DNA from: Xanthomonas sacchari
Lineage (GTDB): Bacteria; Pseudomonadota; Gammaproteobacteria; Xanthomonadales; Xanthomonadaceae
Reading direction: 5' to 3'
Length of the DNA: 64,000 nucleotides
Assembly: GCF_040529065.1 (NCBI RefSeq)
Contig: NZ_CP132343.1
Span: 1,798,001 to 1,862,000 of the forward strand
Each line of letters starts with the position of its first letter. Positions within the stretch are counted from its first letter, which is position 1. Below are positions 33,863 through 45,014 of this stretch, piece by piece. Made by a program: the position numbers and the translations under genes. Under the pieces are notes generated by a model, which did no database searches, was not told where the DNA came from, and was given only the letters and a program-made list of their open reading frames with translations.

Positions 33863-36800
33863 ATGTTCAAGGTAAGGCTGGCGATCGGCATGCTGCTGGT
33901 TTGCATGGGCGCGCGTGCCCATGCGGCAGACGAAGTGGCGCCCTATGAGGAATACGAGAAGAAGATCAAGGCCGCTCAGGTCGTCGGTCCGCTGAAAGGC
34001 GACATCTTCGGCGAGAACATCAGCCTCTACGATCTCAGCGTGGGTTTCCGCGCTACGGATGTGGACATCCCGGGCAACAACGCACTGCCGGTGACGGTGG
34101 CGCGCGAGTTCAAGGTGATGAACCGGCGCCAGGAGTATGTGGCGAAGGGATTCGGTGACTGGGAAATCGATGTGCCGCGTGTCTACGGTGAGTTCCTTGC
34201 GGAGAAGGGCTGGGTGACGACCAGCGGCTTGCCCACGGCGCGTTGTTCGGTGCCGGCCCGGCCGGACGCCGCCATGACGGTCAACGGCACGACCTATCCG
34301 GGCACGGCAGACGATGTCTGGCATGGCTATTACCTGCATGTGCCAGGTGCTGGCGAACAGGAACTGCTGGTCGACAACCAGACCAAGACGCCGCGTCCGA
34401 CCGATAGCGTCTCTCGTCCGTGGATCACGAAGGAAGGCTGGCGCCTGGGCTGTCTGAGCAGCGTCAGCAATTATGCAGGCGAAGGCTTTCTCGCCATCTC
34501 GCCATCGGGTGTGAAGTACTACTTCGACTATGCCGTCGTCATCAACGTCAAGCCGTATAAGTTGACCATAAGTGGAAAGATCAATTTGGCTGCGCGCACG
34601 CGCGTCGCATTGATGGCCAGTCGCGTCGAAGACCGCTTCGGCAACTGGGTGACCTACAGCTACACGGGCGACAAGCTGTCCTCGATCCAATCCAGCGACG
34701 GGCGAGCGGTTGCACTGACCTACAACGGCGATCTGATCAGCAGCGTCCAGGCCAACGGCCAGACCTGGAGCTATGGCTACGAGTTCAGCACCGCCTATCC
34801 ATGGCCACAGGGTGCTTATCGCCTGAAGACCGTCACCGAGCCCGACGGTTCGCAGTGGACCTACACGATCGCCAGCGGCAACATGATGCCGACGCGCGAG
34901 CCGCCTGCCGGTGGTGGCGCCAGCAATTGCGTTTCCGAACCAGATCCGATGAATGGCGCTGTCTCCCTGCAGGTCACCCATCCGTCCGGTGCCAGCGGCC
35001 TGTTCGTGTTCGATTATCAGCGTCAGTATCGTGCCCATACGCCAGCCAGTCGGTGCGATGTACCTGCCGGGCAGGAGCCGCCGGTTCCTTACGTGCCAAG
35101 CTATTTCGACAACTATGTCCTCAAGTCGAAGACCGTCACCGGGCCGGGTCTTGCGCAGCAGGCCTGGCACTACATTCCTGGTGATGGGGTAACGCAACTC
35201 TACAAGACGGGCAAGGCCACCGATCCCTGCCCAACCTGCACGCCGAGTAAGACCGTCAAAGTGACCAATCCGGACGGTACCGCCACTGCTTACGCATTCG
35301 GAATGATGTACGGCCTCAACGACGGCCGCCTGCTGAGTACCACGGCCTTGGATGCCAAGGGCAATGTCGTCTCCAAGACCAGCAACACCTACTTTGCTGA
35401 TGGCGACGTGGCTGCGCAGCCATTTCCGGCGGAGATGGGACAGTCGCTGCTGGGAATTCCCAACCCACTGACCAACGTCCTGCGTCCGCTGCGCAGCAAG
35501 ACTGTGGTGCAGGACGGTACCTCCTATACCTGGACAGCAAACAGCTTCGATGCCTTTGCGCGGACGCTTAGCGTGACCCGCGCCAGCCCCTGGTATTCGC
35601 GTACGGATGCGACCGAGTATTACGACGACCTGGGTAAGTGGATCATTGGGCAGCGCGCCAGGAGTACCAACACCGACACCGGTCTGGTGGAGTCCCAGAC
35701 CAGCTACGACACCAATGCGATGCCGTCGCAGCGCTGGTCGTTCGGCAAGCTGCGCCTGACACTTGGCTACAACGGCGATGGCACGTTGGCTACCGTCAAG
35801 GACGGCAACAACAACACGACCACCGTGTCCAGTTGGAAGCGCGGCGTTCCGCAATCGATCCGTTATCCGGATGGCACCACCGATGCTGCAACGGTCAACG
35901 ACAGCGGCTGGATCACCGCGACCACCGACGAGAACGGCTACACCACCAACTATGGCTACGACGCGATGGGCCGACTGGGGAGCATCGCCTATCCGGCCAA
36001 CGACACTGTGGCCTGGGCCTCGACCACTCAAGCGTTCGAGCAGGTCGGCACCAGCGAGTACGGACTGGCCGCGGGGCATTGGCGGCAGACCGTCGCCACC
36101 GGCAATGCACGCAAGGTGACGTACTTCGACGCATTGTGGCAGCCCATGCTGACCCGCGAGTTCGATGCTGGCAACGAGGCGGCTACCCAGCGGCTCCAGA
36201 GGTTCGCCTACGATCAAGATGGTCGCACCACATTCGCCTCGTATCCGGGAGCCAGCGACGCACTGACTTCCGGAACCTGGACGAATTACGACGCACTGGG
36301 GCGCAAGACCTCGGTTTCCCAGGACAGCGAACAGGGTGGGGCGTTGATCACCTTGACAGAGTATTTGGCAGGCAACCAAACCCGCGTGACTGATCCACGC
36401 GGCAACAAGACCGTGACGGGCTATCAAGTTTTTGACCAGCCCGATTACACGACACCGGTCTGGATCCAGCATCCAGAAGGTGCCTACACCGACATCAACC
36501 GCGATATCTTCGGCAAGCCGCTGTCCATCCGCCGCCGTGATGTTAATAGCACGGTGTCGGTGACGCGCAGCTACGTCTACGACGGCTATCAGCAGCTGTG
36601 CAAGACAGTAGAACCCGAAACCGGCGCCACCGCCAACGGCTACGATGCCGCAGGCAACCTGGTCTGGAGCGCGGCGGGCCTGTCCCTGCCCAGCACGTCA
36701 TCGTGCGATGCGGATACCGCGTTTGCCTCTGGCCGCCGAGTCGACCGCAGCTACGACGTGCGTAACCGGATCAAGGCGTTGAGCTTCCCGGACGGCAATG

Positions 36801-38047
36801 GCAACCAGGCGTGGAGCTACTGGCCGGATGGGGCGGTCAAGCAGATCACCACCACCAACAACGGCGTCGCCACCTACAACAGCTACGCGTACAACAAGCG
36901 CCGCCTGCTGATTGCGGAGAGCCAGGGCCAGGCCGATGGCGAGACCTGGGCGCTGGGCTACGCCTACGATGCCAATGGCCACCTCGCCGCGCATCGCTAT
37001 CCGTCGGGGCAGACGGTGGACTACGCGCCCAATGCCCTGGGCCAACCGACCCAGGCCGGTAGCTATGCCACCAGCGTGAGCTACTACCCGAATGGCGCGA
37101 TCAAGCAGTTCACCTACGGCAACGGCATCGTCCACACCATGACGCAGAACGCGCGTCAGTTGCCGGATACCAGCCAGGATGCCTACGGCGGCACGGCGTT
37201 CCTCAGCGATGGCTACGACTACGATGCCAATGGCAACGTTGCCGCGATCAGTGACGGCGCCACCGGTCGTGGTGGACGCGGCAATCGCGATATGACCTAC
37301 GACGGGTTGGATCGCCTGATTTCCACCAAGTCGGCGATGTTCGGATCCACGCCCGCAAGCTACAGCTACGACGTCCTCGACAACCTGACCCATGTCGTGG
37401 CGCCTGGTCGGGATCAGTACTACTGCTACGACGCCAACTGGCAGCTCACCAACGTCAAGACCAGCAGCTGCGGCGGCAGCACGGTCATCGGCATGAGCTA
37501 CGACCCGCAGGGTAATCTCAGCAACAAGAATGGTCAGGCCTTCGTGTTCGATTACGGCAACCGCCTGCGCCAGGCGACCGGCAAGGAGACCTATCGCTAC
37601 GACGGCAACGGCCGCCGCACGTTGGCGCTGCAGAGCGCCGGCAACATCGGCTCGCTGTACGACCAGTCAGGGGCGTTGCGCTTCCAGAAGAACCAGCGCC
37701 AGTCCAAGTCCACGGATTACATACTGCTGAGCGGCAGCCTGGTGGCCGAGGCCGACTGGCCGCTGGGGCAGACGCTCTCGGTCAAGGACTACGTCAACTG
37801 GAACGCGGTCTCCGGCGCGACCCGCTACGTGGTGGAAGAGAGCGTGGACGGCGTCACATGGACCTCTGTGTACGACGGCAGCCAGGGCAACTGGACCTCG
37901 TTGGCCAGGCCAGCAGGGACCTACTCGTACCGCGTGACTGCATGCACGGCGGACGGTAACTGCACTGCGGTTTCGAACGTGACGCATGACCAGCGGCCTG
38001 CAGTGGATATCGTGCCGTTGCTGTATCAATTGCTATTGAACGGTTGA
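33863..38047 (+). CDS. RHS/YD-repeat secreted protein ending in a fibronectin III-like domain (lacks the RHS core)
   Basis: A 1394-residue protein from ATG 33863, with AGAGG at 33852-33856. The signal peptide (FKVRLAIGMLLVCMGARAHA) is followed by an N-terminal domain (about 20-260) and many YD repeats (YDAMGRLGSI, YDALGRKTSV, YDANGHLAAHRY, YDGLDRLIS). It runs into LSGSLVAEADWPLGQTLSV, where an RHS protein would normally enter its conserved core, but here it continues with a fibronectin type III-like domain (about 1310-1380) and stops. The core plus toxin tip is encoded separately 650 bases downstream. RHS repeats form a shell that encloses C-terminal toxins; whether this shell works in trans with the displaced tip is an open question. 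Confidence 0.85.
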   Translation: MFKVRLAIGMLLVCMGARAHAADEVAPYEEYEKKIKAAQVVGPLKGDIFGENISLYDLSVGFRATDVDIPGNNALPVTVAREFKVMNRRQEYVAKGFGDWEIDVPRVYGEFLAEKGWVTTSGLPTARCSVPARPDAAMTVNGTTYPGTADDVWHGYYLHVPGAGEQELLVDNQTKTPRPTDSVSRPWITKEGWRLGCLSSVSNYAGEGFLAISPSGVKYYFDYAVVINVKPYKLTISGKINLAARTRVALMASRVEDRFGNWVTYSYTGDKLSSIQSSDGRAVALTYNGDLISSVQANGQTWSYGYEFSTAYPWPQGAYRLKTVTEPDGSQWTYTIASGNMMPTREPPAGGGASNCVSEPDPMNGAVSLQVTHPSGASGLFVFDYQRQYRAHTPASRCDVPAGQEPPVPYVPSYFDNYVLKSKTVTGPGLAQQAWHYIPGDGVTQLYKTGKATDPCPTCTPSKTVKVTNPDGTATAYAFGMMYGLNDGRLLSTTALDAKGNVVSKTSNTYFADGDVAAQPFPAEMGQSLLGIPNPLTNVLRPLRSKTVVQDGTSYTWTANSFDAFARTLSVTRASPWYSRTDATEYYDDLGKWIIGQRARSTNTDTGLVESQTSYDTNAMPSQRWSFGKLRLTLGYNGDGTLATVKDGNNNTTTVSSWKRGVPQSIRYPDGTTDAATVNDSGWITATTDENGYTTNYGYDAMGRLGSIAYPANDTVAWASTTQAFEQVGTSEYGLAAGHWRQTVATGNARKVTYFDALWQPMLTREFDAGNEAATQRLQRFAYDQDGRTTFASYPGASDALTSGTWTNYDALGRKTSVSQDSEQGGALITLTEYLAGNQTRVTDPRGNKTVTGYQVFDQPDYTTPVWIQHPEGAYTDINRDIFGKPLSIRRRDVNSTVSVTRSYVYDGYQQLCKTVEPETGATANGYDAAGNLVWSAAGLSLPSTSSCDADTAFASGRRVDRSYDVRNRIKALSFPDGNGNQAWSYWPDGAVKQITTTNNGVATYNSYAYNKRRLLIAESQGQADGETWALGYAYDANGHLAAHRYPSGQTVDYAPNALGQPTQAGSYATSVSYYPNGAIKQFTYGNGIVHTMTQNARQLPDTSQDAYGGTAFLSDGYDYDANGNVAAISDGATGRGGRGNRDMTYDGLDRLISTKSAMFGSTPASYSYDVLDNLTHVVAPGRDQYYCYDANWQLTNVKTSSCGGSTVIGMSYDPQGNLSNKNGQAFVFDYGNRLRQATGKETYRYDGNGRRTLALQSAGNIGSLYDQSGALRFQKNQRQSKSTDYILLSGSLVAEADWPLGQTLSVKDYVNWNAVSGATRYVVEESVDGVTWTSVYDGSQGNWTSLARPAGTYSYRVTACTADGNCTAVSNVTHDQRPAVDIVPLLYQLLLNG

Positions 38048-38112
38048 AGCCCGCAGTGCCTGAAGGACGGCGGGCGCAACATAATCTTTAATTTCTTAGG
38101 GGTGGAAATTTT

Positions 38113-38430
38113 ATGCGTTGTATCTTGACGCTGGGATGTGCGCTGTTCTGGATGTCTTACAGCGATTCGGCGAATGCCTTGCAAATCATCACTGGCAAGG
38201 TGACGCAAATCGAGGCGACCTACATGCCTACCCAGATTCCTTTTCTCTTGAGCGAAGGAAATGCCACGTGCCCCGCCGGAAAGCCGGTTTATTGGGCTAA
38301 GGATCAGGAGAATAACAAGGCGATTTATGCGGCGTTGATGTCGGCGTTCGTCAGCGGGAAACGCGTGACCTTGATCATGGACGACAACGATACGTCGTGC
38401 ACCGGAAAGTTCATCTATGTGGTCGATTGA
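38113..38430 (+). CDS. Small secreted protein of the RHS locus, function unknown
   Basis: A 105-residue protein with a signal peptide (MRCILTLGCALFWMSYSDSANA). The mature part (about 83 residues) has two cysteines (ATCPAG and TSCTG) that could form a disulphide, and a beta-rich pattern with VTQIEATYMPTQIPFLL and GKRVTLIMDD. I do not recognise a family. It lies between the RHS body and the separate RHS tip on the same strand, so it may be an accessory or immunity protein. Codon use is less GC-rich than in the RHS body, in line with the start of the AT-rich tip region. Confidence 0.65.
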   Translation: MRCILTLGCALFWMSYSDSANALQIITGKVTQIEATYMPTQIPFLLSEGNATCPAGKPVYWAKDQENNKAIYAALMSAFVSGKRVTLIMDDNDTSCTGKFIYVVD

Positions 38431-38499
38431 ACTTGTTAGAGCACAAGCTAGGCAGCTATCTAGAAAAAGCAGCAATTAACGGAAGAGAAAAAAATAACT

Positions 38500-38607
38500 A
38501 TGAGAACTACATGGGCCCCGTTGTTGTTGCTTGCTAGTCTGAGTGGGTCAGCATCGCCAAACGAATCGATGCAGAACGTAGATTTCGTTGGTTACGTTGC
38601 GCCGTAA
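38500..38607 (+). pseudogene. 35-codon secreted-protein remnant
   Basis: ATG 38500 encodes MRTTWAPLLLLASLSGSAS followed by 16 residues (ending VDFVGYVAP) and TAA at 38605. It looks like the signal peptide and first mature residues of a small secreted protein resembling the 105-residue neighbour in size class and position, but cut short. GGAAGAG lies at 38481-38487. It may be a decayed copy or a real micro-peptide; the evidence is weak. Confidence 0.35.
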
Positions 38608-38697
38608 ATTTGCTAGGGAAGCGTTGTCGATCCGACGTTCATGAGAAACGTCGACTCTACATCGCGCATCTATGGTTCCAACTCGCAAGGACGAGTG

Positions 38698-39648
38698 ATG
38701 TCAAATTTCCAGGGGATTCGTGTGGCAATGCACCTGATGGCTGCAGCCGCCCTTTCATTGCTCATCGTCTTTGGCGTCTCGGCGCAAACAGTCCGCTACA
38801 TCCATACTGATGGGCTGGGGTCTGTTGTGTTGGTGACGGACAAGGACCGTAACGTTGTTGAACGCCGAGAATATGAGCCTTACGGGAGTGTGGTGAACCA
38901 ACCCGTAATGGACGGGCCTGGCTACACCGGTCATGTCATGGATGCAGCGACCGGAATGACGTACATGCAGCAGCGGTACTACGATTCAGTCGTCGGGCGG
39001 TTCTTGTCTGTAGATCCAGTATCAGTGAGTTCTGCAAAAGGTAGCAACATGAATCGCTATTGGTACTCCAATAACAACCCATATCGATTTATTGACCCGG
39101 ATGGGCGATATGTTTGTTCTTCTGGAAGTGATTCAGATTGTAAGGCAGTAAAGGCCGCACTTAGGGACGCGCGCTCTATGACGCAAAGCGCTATAAAGGT
39201 TGGTGAGGATAAGGCTGCGCTTAATTCAGTTTTGAAATTTCTTGGAAAAGATGGTGTTGATAATGGTGTGACAATAAAATTTGGTGATGGATATGGGATG
39301 GGGAATACCTTGTCTCAAGGTGGGAAAACAACAATATCTATCGACAGGGATGGGATAAATAATTTGGCTGATAGGCGCGGGATCTCTCGGGATGCTGCTT
39401 TGACGGCAACCCTATTCCATGAAGGTCAACATGGAATAGACTGGAAGCGGGATGGTATGCCTAAAACAAGCCGCCAGGAACATGCAGGAGAACTTCGTGC
39501 GGCGAGAACTGAGGCTAGTGCCTGGGAATTAATGAAAACGGATTCCTGGTGGGGTACTTGGACAAATCTTGGCGGCTACAACGAGGATGCGATAAAAAAA
39601 GAGGCCGATGCGGCCACTAGTCTTTGGTGCGGAGATTCATGTAAATGA
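38698..39648 (+). CDS. Stand-alone RHS core with C-terminal HExxH metallopeptidase-like toxin
   Basis: A 316-residue protein from ATG 38698, preceded by AAGGA (38687-38691); ATG 38641 is an in-frame alternative. It has its own hydrophobic signal segment (MHLMAAAALSLLIVFGVSAQ). Residues about 33-134 are the classic RHS-associated core: YIHTDGLGSVVLVTD, YDSVVGRFLSVDP and FIDPDG, after which variable toxin tips begin. The tip (about 137-316) carries HEGQH at 241-245 and HAGELRAARTEASAW, which suggests a zinc-dependent peptidase. Its codons are AT-rich compared with the body gene, the usual sign of exchanged tips. The stop overlaps the next ATG (ATGA), as in toxin-immunity pairs. Toxin activity is inferred. 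Confidence 0.75.
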   Translation: MSNFQGIRVAMHLMAAAALSLLIVFGVSAQTVRYIHTDGLGSVVLVTDKDRNVVERREYEPYGSVVNQPVMDGPGYTGHVMDAATGMTYMQQRYYDSVVGRFLSVDPVSVSSAKGSNMNRYWYSNNNPYRFIDPDGRYVCSSGSDSDCKAVKAALRDARSMTQSAIKVGEDKAALNSVLKFLGKDGVDNGVTIKFGDGYGMGNTLSQGGKTTISIDRDGINNLADRRGISRDAALTATLFHEGQHGIDWKRDGMPKTSRQEHAGELRAARTEASAWELMKTDSWWGTWTNLGGYNEDAIKKEADAATSLWCGDSCK

Positions 39649-40073
39649 AAAAAATTATTGGGAATTTCATTGGATTTGGATTTTTTTATTCTTTTATGGT
39701 CGCATCAGGAGTTGCTATTGCTAAAGATGAGGGGGCAGAGGACGCAAAAATTTGCTCAATAATATATTCGAAAGATAAATTTAATGATAGGCGCGTTCGC
39801 GTCAATGCATATGCTTTAACGGATATGCACATGACTATGCTTTACGATAATGCTTCTGGTGCAAAAGGTGTGGCGCTTTTTGTGCCGAAAAAGATGAGAA
39901 AAAATCCAGATGTTGTTGAGCTGGTCGGGAGTAGCTTTGGGCCAGAGGCTTTTGATGGAAGTTATCGGGTATGGGCAACATTCACGGGGAGGGTGGTAAT
40001 CAAGAGAGGGGAAAGGCCGGAAATTTTGTTCATTCTGGAGGATATTTCAGGGCTGGAAAAAAGGTCCAAATAG
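39645..40073 (+). CDS. Probable periplasmic immunity protein for the RHS tip
   Basis: A 142-residue protein starting inside the stop of the toxin-tip gene (ATGA). The N-terminal signal peptide (MKKIIGNFIGFGFFYSFMVASGVAIA) indicates periplasmic location. The mature part begins with DEGAEDAKICSIIYSKDKFNDRRVRVNAY, an OB-fold-like beta-rich pattern, and ends in ILEDISGLEKRSK. It has no family I can name. Its position and coupling are those of an immunity gene, and a periplasmic location would fit a toxin that acts in or passes through the periplasm. It is markedly AT-rich, as is the tip. The role is inferred from gene order only. Confidence 0.6.
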   Translation: MKKIIGNFIGFGFFYSFMVASGVAIAKDEGAEDAKICSIIYSKDKFNDRRVRVNAYALTDMHMTMLYDNASGAKGVALFVPKKMRKNPDVVELVGSSFGPEAFDGSYRVWATFTGRVVIKRGERPEILFILEDISGLEKRSK

Positions 40074-40429
40074 CCGTGGTGCTCAAATCTTTAAGGCGTG
40101 CTTGCTAGGCAAGTATTAAGGTGCAATAAATTTTTTAATTATTTTATTTTAATTCTGAAGCAAGCATTGATTGTGGACTTTACTCCCGCGCGTAGTGGTG
40201 GCGAGCTGGATGTCCGGCTATTTGAGAGCCTATTCAAGCTTGCTACGTTAGCAATGAAATAAGTAGCTAATACGCTTGCGATGCGATATCCGATTGCCGA
40301 CGCATCGAGTTAACCACTTTGGCGTCACCTTGAGCGAGATCGGTGGATTCAATGCGGCTAGATAATTTGCTGCAATGGAATAGGCCGTAGGTGAACGAAG
40401 GACGCAGCGGCAAGATCAGATATTAATAT

Positions 40430-40606
40430 TCAGTTCTTCACTGTAGCCAGTTCGCCGTAGCGGCCGACAAAGGCACTTCTGTGATTTGCCGCATACTTAA
40501 TTCTCAGCCAGGCTAAGCGGCCATTCCCGTCAAAAGAAACCAGCATATACTTTATTGGCAGTAACGCCGTCGTTGCTAAGCTGTGCTTAGTAACGACGGC
40601 AGTCAT
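40430..40606 (-). CDS. 58-codon ORF downstream of htpG, possible gene remnant
   Basis: The ATG complement is at 40604-40606 and TGA at 40430-40432. The product contains YMLVSFDGNGRLAWLRIKYA and VGRYGELATVKN, which read like the C-terminal part of a real protein rather than random codons. It starts 9 bases after the htpG stop in the same frame. It may be a fragment of a small lipoprotein or of an old RHS tip gene. No homologue is recognised. Confidence 0.3.
   Translation of the reverse strand: MTAVVTKHSLATTALLPIKYMLVSFDGNGRLAWLRIKYAANHRSAFVGRYGELATVKN
40566..40600 (-). terminator. Hairpin terminator candidate of htpG
   Basis: A 15-base stem (arms 40566-40580 and 40586-40600, one G-T wobble) encloses the five-base loop CTGTG, 15 bases after the htpG stop. 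There is no U-tract on either side, so it may be a transcript-stabilising hairpin or a rho-assisted end rather than a classic intrinsic terminator. Confidence 0.55.
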
Positions 40607-40615
40607 ATCGGATGC

Positions 40616-42520
<1,905 letters not shown>

Positions 42521-42537
42521 CGGTAGGTGCTCCATGA

Positions 42538-43851
<1,314 letters not shown>

Positions 43852-43891
43852 GCCGACCACCATTCACTGACGACACAGAGGGAGCCGTTCC

Positions 43892-44386
43892 ATGAACACC
43901 ACCGCACGCGCGTTGCTGATCGCTTCGCTGGCCCTGGGCTTCACCGCCTGCAAGAAGGAAGAGGCCGCCAAGCCGGCCGCCGACGCGCAGCCCGCGCTGA
44001 CCGCCCCGGCCAAGGACGACGACGCCGGCTGGAAGAAGTACCTGCAGGAAGTGGCGATCCAGAACATGGGCAACGTCACCAACAGCCCGTTCCTGTACTA
44101 CCTGCCGCCGGAATCGGATCCGGAGTTCCAGGCCAAGTACGAGCGCCAGGTCGAAAGCGCCACCACCGCCATCGGCCGCGGCATCCAGCCGGGCAACATG
44201 CTGGCGTTCGGTTCTTCGGCCTCGGCCAAGATGGCCGACCTGATCGCCGCCGCGTTCGCCAAGGTCGAGGCGAACAGCATGAAGGGCGTGCGCGTGGTCT
44301 ACATCGGCGCTCCGGCCGACAACGCCCGCGTCGAAGCCGTGGTCAAGCCGACCGGCGCCGACTACATCTTCGTCGAAGCCAAGTAA
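43892..44386 (+). CDS. Hypothetical lipoprotein
   Basis: A 164-residue protein with a lipoprotein signal (ARALLIASLALGFTAC, Cys20) followed by a Lys/Glu then Ala/Pro linker. GGGAG (43881-43885) precedes ATG 43892. The mature domain (about 45-164) has no family I recognise; it contains WKKYLQEVAIQNM, a Tyr-rich FLYYLPPESDPEF, SSASAKMADLIAAAFAKVE and an end VVKPTGADYIFVEAK, consistent with a small alpha/beta fold. It lies 40 bases after coaD and may be co-transcribed. A CCGCCCG/CGGGCGG hairpin follows at 44436-44452. The function is unknown. Confidence 0.8.
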   Translation: MNTTARALLIASLALGFTACKKEEAAKPAADAQPALTAPAKDDDAGWKKYLQEVAIQNMGNVTNSPFLYYLPPESDPEFQAKYERQVESATTAIGRGIQPGNMLAFGSSASAKMADLIAAAFAKVEANSMKGVRVVYIGAPADNARVEAVVKPTGADYIFVEAK

Positions 44387-44435
44387 GCCCCGCGCGGGCT
44401 GGCGCGCCGATGCGCGCCGGTTCCGCCATCCCGCA

Positions 44436-44452
44436 CCGCCCGCAACGGGCGG
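44436..44452 (+). terminator. Short GC hairpin after the hypothetical lipoprotein
   Basis: CCGCCCG and CGGGCGG pair as a seven-base stem around CAA, 50 bases after the stop. The following bases TTGCGTCG are not a U-tract, so terminator function is uncertain. Confidence 0.35.
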
Positions 44453-44516
44453 TTGCGTCGCGCCGACGTGCCGGATGCCGTCGCGCAGTTCCGCAGTTCC
44501 AGGCAGGGCACAGGCG

Positions 44517-45014
44517 ATGCGGATCTTCATCACCGGCCCTACCGGCGCCGGCAAGACCACACTGGCGCGCCGGCTCGGCTGCCGCCACGGCATTGCCTGC
44601 CACGCGCTGGACGACCTGCACTGGGTGCGATGTCCCGAAGGGGATGTCCGTCGTCCGCTCGAGGAGAAACTGCCGCTGCTGCAGCACATCGTCGACGGCG
44701 AGTGTTGGATCGTCGAAGGCGTGCAGTTCAAATGGGCCGACCCGGCGCTCGCACGCGCAGACCACATCGTGGTGATCGATGCGCCATCCTGGCGCACCAC
44801 CCTGCAGATCGTGCTGCGGCTGGGCCGACAGTGGCTTGGCCTGGAGGCTGCCGCCTACCGGCCGACCCTGGCGCGGTTGCCGCAGATGCTGGCCTGGAGC
44901 CGCAACTACCATCGTGAAGAGCGCGCGCTGCTGCTGGCCAAGCTCGCGCCGTTCCGCGCCAGGACCTTGCTGATTCGCCACAGCCGCGTGCGATTGCCAC
45001 CGCCGCTGGACTAG
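44517..45014 (+). CDS. P-loop NTPase, adenylate-kinase/FlaR-like
   Basis: A 165-residue cytoplasmic protein from ATG 44517. The Walker A motif is GPTGAGKTT (residues 7-15) and a Walker B-like strand is HIVVIDAP. DDLHW, the WIVEGVQ segment and the C-terminal Arg-rich region resemble the topology-modulation / adenylate-kinase-like NTPases often annotated as AAA or shikimate-kinase-like proteins. The phosphoryl acceptor is unknown. Its stop codon overlaps the stop of the convergent NmrA-like gene through the palindromic CTAG, leaving no space for a terminator. Confidence 0.75.
   Translation: MRIFITGPTGAGKTTLARRLGCRHGIACHALDDLHWVRCPEGDVRRPLEEKLPLLQHIVDGECWIVEGVQFKWADPALARADHIVVIDAPSWRTTLQIVLRLGRQWLGLEAAAYRPTLARLPQMLAWSRNYHREERALLLAKLAPFRARTLLIRHSRVRLPPPLD

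Larger units (their letters stand above)
40074..40615. other. AT-rich tail of the RHS locus (542 bases)
   Basis: This gap is less GC-rich than the rest of the window and holds no clear full-length gene. Near its right end there is a 58-codon minus-strand ORF (40430-40606) and a strong hairpin (40566-40600) just downstream of htpG. The rest looks like decayed sequence, in line with past tip/immunity exchange. Confidence 0.5.

Noticed and set aside
33863-38047. The RHS body as a frameshifted full-length gene joined to the 38698 gene
   Set aside because: About 650 bases, a fibronectin III-like ending, another gene and a new signal peptide lie between them, so a simple frameshift does not explain the split.
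38641-38697. ATG 38641 as the start of the RHS tip gene
   Set aside because: ATG 38698 has AAGGA at ideal spacing and puts the hydrophobic signal close to the N-terminus.
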